This document shows positions 1-7,760 of a stretch of DNA of 16,377 nt, one piece after another; position 1 is the first letter of the stretch, and every line of letters starts with the position of its first letter. A program made the translations under genes and the position numbers. The DNA is taken from the NCBI GenBank assembly GCA_965653225.1, contig CBFGZI010000088.1, positions 1 to 16,377 of the forward strand. The letters run 5' to 3'. The notes under the pieces were generated by a model, which saw only the letters and a program-made list of their open reading frames with translations, was not told the origin of the DNA and did not search any database. Origin of the DNA: JALZDI01 sp965653225. GTDB taxonomy: Bacteria > Actinomycetota > Actinomycetes > Propionibacteriales > Nocardioidaceae.

Positions 1-92
1 TGCGCGCCGGAGCCGGCGTCGGACCCGGCCTCGGCCGCGGACGTACGCCGGAACAGCTCGTCGGCGCCTGGGAGGCTTACTCGTCGGGACAC
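1..92 (-). CDS. Partial CDS, start of a small uncharacterised protein downstream of the ParA-like gene
   Basis: An open frame runs from a GTG at 92-90 off the left edge of the window and gives 30 residues beginning VSRRVSLPGADELFRR, followed by an Ala/Gly/Ser/Glu-rich stretch. A GGGAGG at 108-103 lies 10 bases before the GTG and could be its ribosome binding site. The start overlaps the end of the ParA-like gene by 16 bases, as expected for a translationally coupled downstream gene. The motif VSLPGADELFR resembles the N-terminus of short uncharacterised actinobacterial proteins; that is from memory and unverified. In this conserved neighbourhood scpA and scpB usually follow soon after, but they are outside the window. 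The function is unknown, and only the frame, the start and the overlap are seen directly. Confidence 0.5.
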   Translation of the reverse strand, partial: MSRRVSLPGADELFRRTSAAEAGSDAGSGA

Positions 93-1045
93 CGGACCAG
101 CACCTCCCTGGCCAGCTGCCGGTAGGACTCGGCACCGGGCGAGGAGGTCGCGTACGCCGTGATCGGCTCCCCCGCCACGGTCGAGTCGGAGAACTTCACG
201 GTGCGCCGGATCACTGTGTGGAACACCGTCTCTCCCCACGCGTCGACCAGCCGCTGCATGACCTCGCGGCTGTGCAGCGTGCGGCTGTCGAACATCGTGC
301 CGAGCAGTCCGTCGACCTTCAGGGTCGGGTTGAGCCGCTCGGTGACCTTGTCGATGGTGTGCTTGAGCAGCGCCACCCCGCGCAGCGCGAAGTACTCGCA
401 CTCCAGCGGCACGATGACGCCGTGCGAGGCGGTCAGCGCGTTGATCGTCAGCAGCCCGAGCGAGGGCTGGCAGTCGATCAGGATGACGTCGTAGTCCTTC
501 ATCACCGACGTCAGCACCCGCGCCAGTGTCTGCTCTCGCGCGACCTCGCCGACCAGCTGCACCTCGGCTGCCGACAGGTCGATGTTGGACGGCAGCAGGT
601 CGAGGCCCTCGATGCCCGTCGGGTGGATCACGTCGCGCGCGTCGACGTCGTCGCCCATCAGCAGGTCGTAGATGGTCAGCTCGAGCTCGTGCGGGTTGAA
701 CCCCAGGCCGACCGAGAGCGACCCCTGCGGGTCGAAGTCGACCAGCAGGACCCGGCGGCCGTACTCGGCGAGCGCGGCACCGAGGTTGATCGTGGTGGTC
801 GTCTTGCCGACGCCGCCCTTCTGGTTGCACATCGCGATGACCCGCGCCGGGCCGTGCTCGGTGCGTGCCGGCGGCTCCGGCAGGTGCGGCATCGGGCGGC
901 CGGTGGGTCCGACGTCACCGCCGTCGTCGTCGCCGACCGTGTCGACCTCCGCCTGCTCGCCCGAGGTGGGCCACTCGGTGCCGTCGCGCCCCGACGGCGC
1001 CTCGGGTTCGGGCGGCGCGCCGGGCTGGGTGTGCAGCACCCTCAT
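77..1045 (-). CDS. ParA/Soj-family ATPase (chromosome partitioning type)
   Basis: This is a deviant Walker ATPase of the ParA/MinD class, predicted to be a cytoplasmic, ATP-dependent DNA-binding switch. With the chosen start it is 322 residues. Residues 1-65 are Pro/Glu/Asp-rich and probably disordered. The deviant Walker A KGGVGKTT is at 76-83 (signature Lys76), the A' motif DFDPQG at 103-108, and Walker B VILIDCQPSLG at 187-197. The core matches the Streptomyces SCO1772 / mycobacterial Rv1708 type, which lies beside scpAB. It is not the oriC-linked ParA, and no parB is in the window. The ATG at 1045 follows AGGAG with 6-base spacing. An in-frame GTG at 1153 would add 36 residues, but that stretch has less GC-biased third positions, including codons such as ATT-like and AGA types rare here. 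An ATP-binding core is certain; the exact start is not. Confidence 0.9.
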   Translation of the reverse strand: MRVLHTQPGAPPEPEAPSGRDGTEWPTSGEQAEVDTVGDDDGGDVGPTGRPMPHLPEPPARTEHGPARVIAMCNQKGGVGKTTTTINLGAALAEYGRRVLLVDFDPQGSLSVGLGFNPHELELTIYDLLMGDDVDARDVIHPTGIEGLDLLPSNIDLSAAEVQLVGEVAREQTLARVLTSVMKDYDVILIDCQPSLGLLTINALTASHGVIVPLECEYFALRGVALLKHTIDKVTERLNPTLKVDGLLGTMFDSRTLHSREVMQRLVDAWGETVFHTVIRRTVKFSDSTVAGEPITAYATSSPGAESYRQLAREVLVRCPDE

Positions 1046-1224
1046 CTCCTGCTCCTGGTTCGGTCTTGGCACCACCGGCCGGGGTGGCATCGACGACGCC
1101 GCCGCGCCGCCTCCGGAGTAACCGCCTGCGGGAAATCCTGTCGAATCGTTCACGACCCGCCTTGCCTCTCCGCTGCCTGCTGGTTGACCTGTCTCACATG
1201 TGATGAGCCGTCGAACCTCGCGCG

Positions 1225-1254
1225 ACTCTAGGCCCACCGCGGAAGCCCCATCAA
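1225..1254 (-). promoter_or_regulatory. Probable promoter of the ParA-like gene
   Basis: On the minus strand a TTGATG (1254-1249) and a TAGAGT (1230-1225, fitting TANNNT) are separated by 18 bases, a good fit to a housekeeping sigma promoter. Transcription would begin near 1218. That excludes a start at the more distant in-frame GTG at 1297 and is compatible with translation from 1153 or 1045. The elements are seen directly; their activity is inferred. Confidence 0.45.
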
Positions 1255-1267
1255 GGCGGCCCCTGCG

Positions 1268-1300
1268 GTTGTGCACGCGGCCCCGCGTGGCGTGCACAAC
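1268..1300. repeat. Perfect 11-base inverted repeat, candidate operator
   Basis: GTTGTGCACGC (1268-1278) and GCGTGCACAAC (1290-1300) are perfect inverted copies around an 11-base spacer, so the arm centres are 22 bases apart, about two helical turns. The dyad sits 13 bases upstream of the probable -35 element of the ParA-like gene, where a dimeric regulator could act. Each arm contains TTGTGCACG, which matches the DnaA box TTGTCCACA at 7 of 9 positions. A terminator is unlikely because no T-run follows on either strand. Confidence 0.6.
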
Positions 1301-1383
1301 CCTGGCACGCGATGGGGAGAAACCTGTGGAGGAACCGCGGTGCGTCGGGTGATTTGTCGACTAATTTCGAGGAGGTCGGCGAC

Positions 1384-1467
1384 CCACCAGACCCGGCTAC
1401 ATGGCGGGTGGTCACTGCCCACGGGTCGTACGCCTCGGGAGGCGTCCACCAGACCCGGTTACGTGGC
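1384..1467. repeat. Pair of 22-base direct repeats flanking a hairpin
   Basis: The segments 1384-1405 and 1446-1467 match at 20 of 22 bases (shared core CCACCAGACCCGG) and are 62 bases apart. Between them ACGCCT-CGGG-AGGCGT (1430-1445) forms a perfect 6-base stem with a 4-base loop and abuts the second repeat. The set lies 18 bases beyond the xerD stop. There is no T-run after the stem on either strand, so it is not a standard rho-independent terminator. Possible roles are a protein-binding array, an mRNA 3' end structure, or the remnant of a small duplication. Confidence 0.55.
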
Positions 1468-1484
1468 TTGTGGGCCGGCCGGCG

Positions 1485-2417
1485 CTAGCCGAGGGCACGC
1501 GGATGAGCGGCGGCGTACACCTCGCGCAGCCGGTCCACGGTGACCAGCGTGTAGACCTGCGTGGTCGTCACCGAGGCGTGGCCGAGCAGCTCCTGCACGA
1601 CGCGTACGTCGGCGCCGCCGTCGAGCAGGTGGGTGGCGAACGAGTGCCGCAGGGTATGGGGCGACACGTCGGCGCGCACGCCGGCGCGTGCCGCCGCGGC
1701 GCGCAGCACCGCCCACGCGCTCTGCCGCGACAGCCGGCCGCCGCGGGCGTTGAGGCACAGCGCGGCGGTCCCCCGCCCCACGCCGGACAGCTGCGGGCGG
1801 GCCCGCACCAGGTACGCCGACACCGCCGAGCAGGCGTACGACCCGACCGGAACGGCGCGCTCCTTGCGGCCCTTGCCGAGCAGCCGGACGGCGCCGGACT
1901 CGAGGTCGACGTCGTCGACGTCCAGCCCGACGGCCTCGGAGATCCGGGCCCCCGTGCCGTACAGCATCTCCAGCAGGGCACGGTCGCGCAGCGCGAGCGC
2001 GGTGCCCGCCGACCCGGCGGCGTCCAGCAGCCGCTCCACCTCGTCCAGCGGCAGCGCCTTGGGCAGCCGCTTGGCCGGAGACGGCGGCTTCACCGCGGCG
2101 GCCGAGTCGGTGCCGACGACGCCCTCTCGCAGCATGAAGCGGTGGAACCCCCGGACCGCGACCACCGCACGCGCGGCGCTGCCGGACCCCAGCGGCGGGT
2201 GCTCCTCGTCGCCCTCACGCAGACGCATCAGGAACTCGGTCACGTGCGACTCGGTCACGTCGCCAGGAAGGGTGACGCCGAGCCCGTCGAGGAAGTCGAC
2301 GTAGCGGCGCAGATCTCGTCGGTACGACGAGACGGTGTTCTGCGCGAGCCCGCGCTCGACCGTCAGGTGGTCGAGGTAGGTCTGCGCCGCGCGTGGCAGC
2401 GATTCGCTGCCGCTCAG
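1485..2417 (-). CDS. xerD: Tyrosine recombinase XerD, apparent CTG start
   Basis: This is a site-specific tyrosine recombinase that, with XerC, resolves chromosome dimers at dif. The N-terminal SAM-like core-binding domain (about residues 8-95, including TYLDHLTVERGLAQNTVSSY) is followed by the catalytic domain. The catalytic set is complete: Arg158 (ARISE), the Lys of GKGRKER near 182, His254 and Arg257 (PHTLRHSFATHLL), His280 (LLGHAS) and nucleophile Tyr289 (TQVYT). At 310 residues it has normal XerD length. The first 53 codons contain no ATG, GTG or TTG; the next usable start is a GTG at 2258, which would remove half of the DNA-binding domain. A CTG at 2417-2415 overlaps the ald stop as CTGA and follows GAGG by 7 bases, so I chose it. 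The mycobacterial counterpart is Rv1701. This is a housekeeping recombinase, not a phage integrase. Confidence 0.9.
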   Translation of the reverse strand: MSGSESLPRAAQTYLDHLTVERGLAQNTVSSYRRDLRRYVDFLDGLGVTLPGDVTESHVTEFLMRLREGDEEHPPLGSGSAARAVVAVRGFHRFMLREGVVGTDSAAAVKPPSPAKRLPKALPLDEVERLLDAAGSAGTALALRDRALLEMLYGTGARISEAVGLDVDDVDLESGAVRLLGKGRKERAVPVGSYACSAVSAYLVRARPQLSGVGRGTAALCLNARGGRLSRQSAWAVLRAAAARAGVRADVSPHTLRHSFATHLLDGGADVRVVQELLGHASVTTTQVYTLVTVDRLREVYAAAHPRALG

Positions 2418-3529
2418 CCGAGCACCTCACTCAGGTCGGTGTGCGGCAGGCCGTGTGCAGACGCCACCGGCTCGTTGGTGAGCTGCCCGCCGTGGGTGTT
2501 CAGCCCGAGCGCGAGCGTGTGGTCCTCGCGCATCGCCTGCTGCCAGCCCTTGGCGGCCAGCGCCACCGTGTAGGGAAGCGTGACGTTGGTCAGCGCGTAC
2601 GTTGACGTGTGCGGCACGGCACCGGGCATGTTGGCCACGCAGTAGAACACCGAGTCGTGCACCCGGTAGGTCGGCTCGGCGTGCGTGGTCGGCCGGGAGT
2701 CCTCGAAGCATCCGCCCTGGTCGATGGAGATGTCGACCAGCACCGAGCCGCTCTTCATCCGCGACACCATGTCGTTGGAGATCAGCGTCGGGGCCTTGGC
2801 GCCGGGTACCAGCACCGCACCGATCACCATGTCGGCGTCGGACACGGCCAGCTCCACCTCGAGCCGGTTGGACGCCACCGTCTGCAGGTGGCCCTGGTAG
2901 ATGCGGTCGGCATCGCGCAGCCGGTCGATGTTCTTGTCCAGCAGCAGCACCTCGGCCTGCATGCCCAGGGCGATCGCGGCGGCGTTCATGCCGCTCACGC
3001 CGGCGCCGAGCACCACGACCTTGGCGGCGTAGACACCGGACACGCCGCCCATCAGCACCCCGCGCCCGCCGCCGGAGCGCATCAGGTGGTAGGCGCCTAC
3101 CTGCGGTGCGAGCCGGCCCGCGACCTCGCTCATCGGCGCCAGCAGCGGCAGCCGGCCGTCCGGGGTCTGCACGGTCTCGTAGGCGATGCCGGTGACCTTG
3201 TGGTCGATCAGGGCGTCGGTGCACTCGCGCGACGCCGCGAGGTGCAGGTAGGTGAACAGCACCTGGCCGTCGCGCATGCGGTCGTACTCGGAGGCGATCG
3301 GCTCCTTGACCTTGAGGATCAGCTCGCCGGTCTGCCAGACGGCGTCGGCGTCGGGCAGGATCTGGGCTCCCGCGTCGACGAACTGGTCGTCGGTGATCGA
3401 GGAGCCGACACCGGCGCTCGCCTCCACGTAGACCTCGTGGCCGTGTGCCGTGAGCTCGTTGACCCCCGCCGGGGTGATGGCGACCCGGTACTCGTGGTTC
3501 TTGACTTCCTTCGGTACGCCGACCCTCAT
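2414..3529 (-). CDS. ald: Alanine dehydrogenase
   Basis: Alanine dehydrogenase interconverts L-alanine and pyruvate plus ammonia with NAD(H), linking amino acid catabolism and redox balance in the cytoplasm. The protein has 371 residues, the usual family length. Key residues sit at the canonical numbers: Arg15 (pyruvate binding, HEYRVA), Lys75 (LKVKEP), His96 (YLHLA) and Asp270 (DISIDQGG). The Rossmann glycine motif GAGVSG is at 175-180, with Asp198 at the end of the next strand. The ATG at 3529 follows a GTGAGGG purine stretch. The stop overlaps the xerD start as CTGA, so ald and xerD are probably one transcript. As I recall it, ald also lies between the parA-like gene and pyrG in Streptomyces, so this placement looks ancestral. 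Confidence 0.97.
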   Translation of the reverse strand: MRVGVPKEVKNHEYRVAITPAGVNELTAHGHEVYVEASAGVGSSITDDQFVDAGAQILPDADAVWQTGELILKVKEPIASEYDRMRDGQVLFTYLHLAASRECTDALIDHKVTGIAYETVQTPDGRLPLLAPMSEVAGRLAPQVGAYHLMRSGGGRGVLMGGVSGVYAAKVVVLGAGVSGMNAAAIALGMQAEVLLLDKNIDRLRDADRIYQGHLQTVASNRLEVELAVSDADMVIGAVLVPGAKAPTLISNDMVSRMKSGSVLVDISIDQGGCFEDSRPTTHAEPTYRVHDSVFYCVANMPGAVPHTSTYALTNVTLPYTVALAAKGWQQAMREDHTLALGLNTHGGQLTNEPVASAHGLPHTDLSEVLG

Positions 3530-3608
3530 CCGGCCCTCACCCTTCCCGTTGACCTACGCGTCATTGCGTGACCGCGCCCGAGTGTAGACGTCGGCTCCGA
3601 GACGATTG
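3530..3608 (-). promoter_or_regulatory. ald upstream region with a -10-like element
   Basis: The 79 bases between the pyrG stop and the ald start contain TACACT at 3586-3581 (fits TANNNT). A GTGACA at 3612-3607 overlaps the end of pyrG, but the 20-base spacing is longer than usual. If real, the leader would be about 45 bases. No terminator is visible after pyrG, so read-through into ald is also possible. Confidence 0.25.
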
Positions 3609-5330
<1,722 letters not shown>

Positions 5331-5335
5331 CTCGT

Positions 5336-5388
5336 CTCCCGTGGTAGAGGGGCGGCGGGCCAGGCCGAGCGGCCCACCTGTCCACGGG
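5336..5388 (-). promoter_or_regulatory. pyrG leader hairpin overlapping the ribosome binding site
   Basis: On the minus strand CCCGTGG (5388-5382) and CCACGGG (5344-5338) are perfect inverted copies separated by 37 bases, with further internal pairing possible between GGCC-rich segments. The 3' arm overlaps the GGGAG ribosome binding site (5340-5336) of pyrG. Folding would therefore hide the site, which suggests translational control. This is inference from sequence only. Confidence 0.45.
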
Positions 5389-5393
5389 ATTTC

Positions 5394-5421
5394 AGCCTAT
5401 CAACCCCGCGGTAGTGGTCGA
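5394..5421 (-). promoter_or_regulatory. Probable pyrG promoter
   Basis: TCGACC (5421-5416, 4 of 6 to TTGACA) and TAGGCT (5399-5394, TANNNT) are spaced by 16 bases. Transcription would begin near 5388, almost exactly where the leader hairpin starts. No GGG run is present at the predicted start, so the reiterative-transcription control known for Bacillus pyrG is not suggested. Confidence 0.4.
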
Positions 5422-5498
5422 CCCGGCGCGCCGCTCGATTATCTCCGGCTCGTCGGAATCGACGCCGCGGGAACCCGGGTGGGGCTCACGGGGAGGGG

Positions 5499-6455
5499 CT
5501 ACGGGGTGAGCTCGCCCTCGGGCAGCAGCGCGTCTGCCCCGGCGGCCACGCCGTAGTGCCCGACCTGTCCCCCGATCTGCTCGGCCAGCGCGAGCACGGT
5601 CACCAGCTGCCCGGCCCGCACGCCGACCGAGTCGACGGTGGACACGTCCTCGGCCGTGGACGCCGAGGTGCGTACGTAGGCGAGGAGCTGGCTCGGTGCG
5701 GCCGAGGACGGCGGCCCCGCCACGACCACGCCGTCGCTGGCCCCGTCGACCGCGGCCAGCAGCTCGGTGAGGATCAGCCCGCGGCCACCGCTGGCGGCCT
5801 GCTGGTGAGTCGCCTGCGGCAGCAGCACCACCACGCTGCCCGCACGCTGGTCGGGCTCGGGCCCGCTCAGCAGCTTCGCGGTGGTCAGCGTGTTGAACAC
5901 GCTGCGGGCCGGGTCGTCCATCGGCTCGCCGTCCTCGGACGTCGTGACCAGCGCGCGCGAGAGCACCATGCCCGTGCGCGTGTAGACCGAGGCGTCGTCG
6001 GGGACCTTGATGTCGTGGGTGTCCTCGAGCAGCCGCTTGGACAGCTCCTCGACCAGGGGCCGCGCGGTCGGGTCGACCAGCTGGTGGCCCACCTGCAGCG
6101 TGGTGGTCACGGTGCCCCCGGCCTCCTCGATGTCGCCGGCGACGGCCTGCGTGAGCCCGGGCTGGACGCCGGGGAGCGCCAGCACGACCGTGCTGCTCCC
6201 GGCGAGCTGGTCGTCGAGCACGTCTGAGGAGAGGGCCTGGGCGAAGCCGCTGTCGAACTTCTCGGCGGCCTGCAGGGCGCGGTTCTCCCGTAGCAGCGCG
6301 ACCTGGTCGGCGCCGTTGTCGGAGACCGCCTCGACCTGGCTGCGCAGGGTGCCCTGCACGGGCCCTTGCAGCGGCCCGCCGCCGAGCGCGATGCCCAGCG
6401 CCACGCTGAACAGCACCACCGACAAGGTCAGGATGGTGTAGCGCAGCCGCGTCAC
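5499..6455 (-). CDS. MctB/SteB-family membrane-anchored protein (often annotated copper transporter)
   Basis: The 318-residue protein begins with one hydrophobic segment (about residues 7-27, ILTLSVVLFSVALGIALGGG), which should act as an uncleaved anchor. A short coiled-coil-prone stretch follows (36-66), then a mostly polar domain. This is the family of mycobacterial Rv1698 (MctB, described as a copper-related channel) and corynebacterial SteB, a partner of SteA in cell separation. The GTG start (6455-6453) overlaps the SteA stop as GTGA, so the two are translationally coupled. That pairing, and the absence of Cys-rich or Met-rich metal motifs (a few His and Met, no CxxC), favour the SteB role here. 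Family membership is solid; function is inferred. Confidence 0.85.
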   Translation of the reverse strand: MTRLRYTILTLSVVLFSVALGIALGGGPLQGPVQGTLRSQVEAVSDNGADQVALLRENRALQAAEKFDSGFAQALSSDVLDDQLAGSSTVVLALPGVQPGLTQAVAGDIEEAGGTVTTTLQVGHQLVDPTARPLVEELSKRLLEDTHDIKVPDDASVYTRTGMVLSRALVTTSEDGEPMDDPARSVFNTLTTAKLLSGPEPDQRAGSVVVLLPQATHQQAASGGRGLILTELLAAVDGASDGVVVAGPPSSAAPSQLLAYVRTSASTAEDVSTVDSVGVRAGQLVTVLALAEQIGGQVGHYGVAAGADALLPEGELTP

Positions 6456-7645
6456 CCGAACCACCCCTGCGTCCACGTCCGCAGCAGGTCCCAGAGGTCG
6501 CCGACGCCGGCGCCGATCGCGTCCCACCACTGCGCGCCGGTGGGCGTCGCCGCCAGGGCGACCAGCACGGCCAGCACGCCGAACAGCGCCAGCATCACCA
6601 GCTGCCAGGTGCGCACCGGCGAGCCGTACAGCCGCTGCACGGCGCGGGCGTCGACCAGCGTGGAGCTGACCCGCACCCGGGTCAGGAAGCTGCTGGCCAT
6701 GGCCGAGCGGCCGCGTTCGAGGTAGTCCTCGAGGTTGGTGTGGCTGCCGACGGTCACCAGCAGCCGGGCGCCGCCGCGGTCGGCCAGCAGCAGCGCCGCG
6801 TCCTCGCTGCCGGCGGAGGTACGCAGCACCTGGGGGCTTACGCCGAGCCGCTCGAGCCGGTCGAGGTCGACCGTGGCGCCGTCGCGCTGGGCGCGTACGA
6901 CGACCTCGGCGCCGCAGCGCAGCGCCCTGTCGCTGATGACCTCGGTGTCGCCGACGATCACGTGCGGGCGGTGGCCGGCGGCCAGGAGCGCGTCGGCCCC
7001 GTCGTCGACGGCGACCAGCACGGGCCGCGTCTCCTTGAGGAACCTCCGCAGCCGGCGCAGGTCCTCCTCGTGGTCGAAGCTCTTGGACACCACGACGACC
7101 GGGCGCCGGTCGAACTTCGTGCGCAGCTCGGGGAGCCCGGCACCGTCGAGCAGCAGCTCGCCCTCGCGGCGGAGGAACTCCATCGCGTTGGCGTTGAACG
7201 TCTCCAGCTGCGAGGCCATGCCGGCGCGGGCGGCCTCGAACGCCGCCACGACCTGGGCCTGGTCGAGCACCGTGCCGGCGCCGACCTGGTGCTGGCCGTG
7301 GTAGATGACGCCCTCGGCGATCCACACCTGGTCGCCGTCGTGCAGCTTGGAGAACATCGGCCCCTGCACGTCGTCGATGAGCGGGATTCCGGCGTCGACG
7401 ATCACCCGGGGGCCGCGGTTGGGGTAGCGGCCGGACGTGGAGGGGGCGGTGTTGACGACCGCGCTCACGCGGGCGTCGACCAGGGCCTGCGCGCTGGCCT
7501 GGTCGAGGTCGACGTGGTCGATGACCGCGATGTCGCCGGGACGCAGGCGCCGCACCAGCGACTTGGTACGCCTGCCGAGCCGGGCCCTGCCGGTGATGCC
7601 GGACGCGGCAGCGTGGCCGTTGCGCAAGGCTTCGGGGATCTTCAT
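6452..7645 (-). CDS. steA: SteA-type cell-separation protein (thiamin pyrophosphokinase-like domain)
   Basis: The protein has 397 residues: an N-terminal domain (about 1-130), a central domain related in fold to thiamin pyrophosphokinase catalytic domains (about 180-310, with VAVDDGADALLAAG and HVIVGDTE), and a C-terminal hydrophobic segment (about 347-366) that should anchor it to the membrane. The mycobacterial counterpart is Rv1697. In Corynebacterium, SteA and SteB are reported to act at the division site in cell separation. The ATG at 7645 has no Shine-Dalgarno sequence, and an in-frame TGA at 7654-7652 excludes an upstream extension, so the mRNA may be leaderless or initiate unusually. 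The gene overlaps the SteB-like gene by 4 bases. It lies 115 bases after recN. Confidence 0.88.
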   Translation of the reverse strand: MKIPEALRNGHAAASGITGRARLGRRTKSLVRRLRPGDIAVIDHVDLDQASAQALVDARVSAVVNTAPSTSGRYPNRGPRVIVDAGIPLIDDVQGPMFSKLHDGDQVWIAEGVIYHGQHQVGAGTVLDQAQVVAAFEAARAGMASQLETFNANAMEFLRREGELLLDGAGLPELRTKFDRRPVVVVSKSFDHEEDLRRLRRFLKETRPVLVAVDDGADALLAAGHRPHVIVGDTEVISDRALRCGAEVVVRAQRDGATVDLDRLERLGVSPQVLRTSAGSEDAALLLADRGGARLLVTVGSHTNLEDYLERGRSAMASSFLTRVRVSSTLVDARAVQRLYGSPVRTWQLVMLALFGVLAVLVALAATPTGAQWWDAIGAGVGDLWDLLRTWTQGWFG

Positions 7646-7660
7646 CGCGGGTCATAGTGA

Positions 7661-7718
7661 CACGCAGCGGGCATCTCGCCGGGGAGGTCGCGCCGCGTGG
7701 CGCGGTTAAGGCTGCGTG
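7661..7718. repeat. Nested inverted repeats upstream of steA
   Basis: CACGCAGC (7661-7668) and GCTGCGTG (7711-7718) form an outer 8-base perfect stem. Inside it CGCGCC-GCGT-GGCGCG (7689-7704) forms a 6-base stem with a 4-base loop. The structure lies between the recN stop and the steA start and ends 15 bases before the steA ATG. No T-run follows on either strand, so a standard terminator is not supported. It may be an operator or mRNA structure. Confidence 0.45.
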
Positions 7719-7760
7719 ACCTGCGCGGCAGGCGCGCTCGGGGCGTACGCCGCCACCGGG

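Larger units (their letters stand above)
1046..1484. other. Intergenic regulatory region between xerD and the ParA-like gene
   Basis: This 439-base stretch has no convincing gene; frames crossing it on either strand lack coding character. It holds, from left to right, a possible N-terminal extension of the ParA-like protein (to 1153), a perfect 10-base palindrome TCACATGTGA at 1194-1203, a minus-strand promoter-like pair at 1225-1254, a perfect dyad at 1268-1300, an AT-richer patch around 1350-1372, and two 22-base direct repeats flanking a hairpin at 1384-1467. Each supported element is listed separately. Confidence 0.7.

Noticed and set aside
1194..1203. TCACATGTGA palindrome as a possible parS site
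   Set aside because: The parS core is TTTCACGTGAAA. This has CACATGTG in the centre and no matching flanks, and there is no parB nearby.
1268..1300. Dyad as a rho-independent terminator
   Set aside because: No T-run follows on either strand, and it lies upstream of a promoter-like pair rather than next to a stop codon.
1485..2417. Tyrosine recombinase as a sign of a mobile element or attachment site
   Set aside because: It is XerD by sequence and by conserved position. No tRNA, phage gene or direct-repeat att pair borders it.
5331..5421. Bacillus-type reiterative transcription control of pyrG
   Set aside because: The predicted start region lacks the GGG initiation run needed for that mechanism.
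7689..7704. CGCGCC/GGCGCG hairpin as a recN terminator
   Set aside because: There is no T-run after the stem. Short GC stems are frequent in this sequence.
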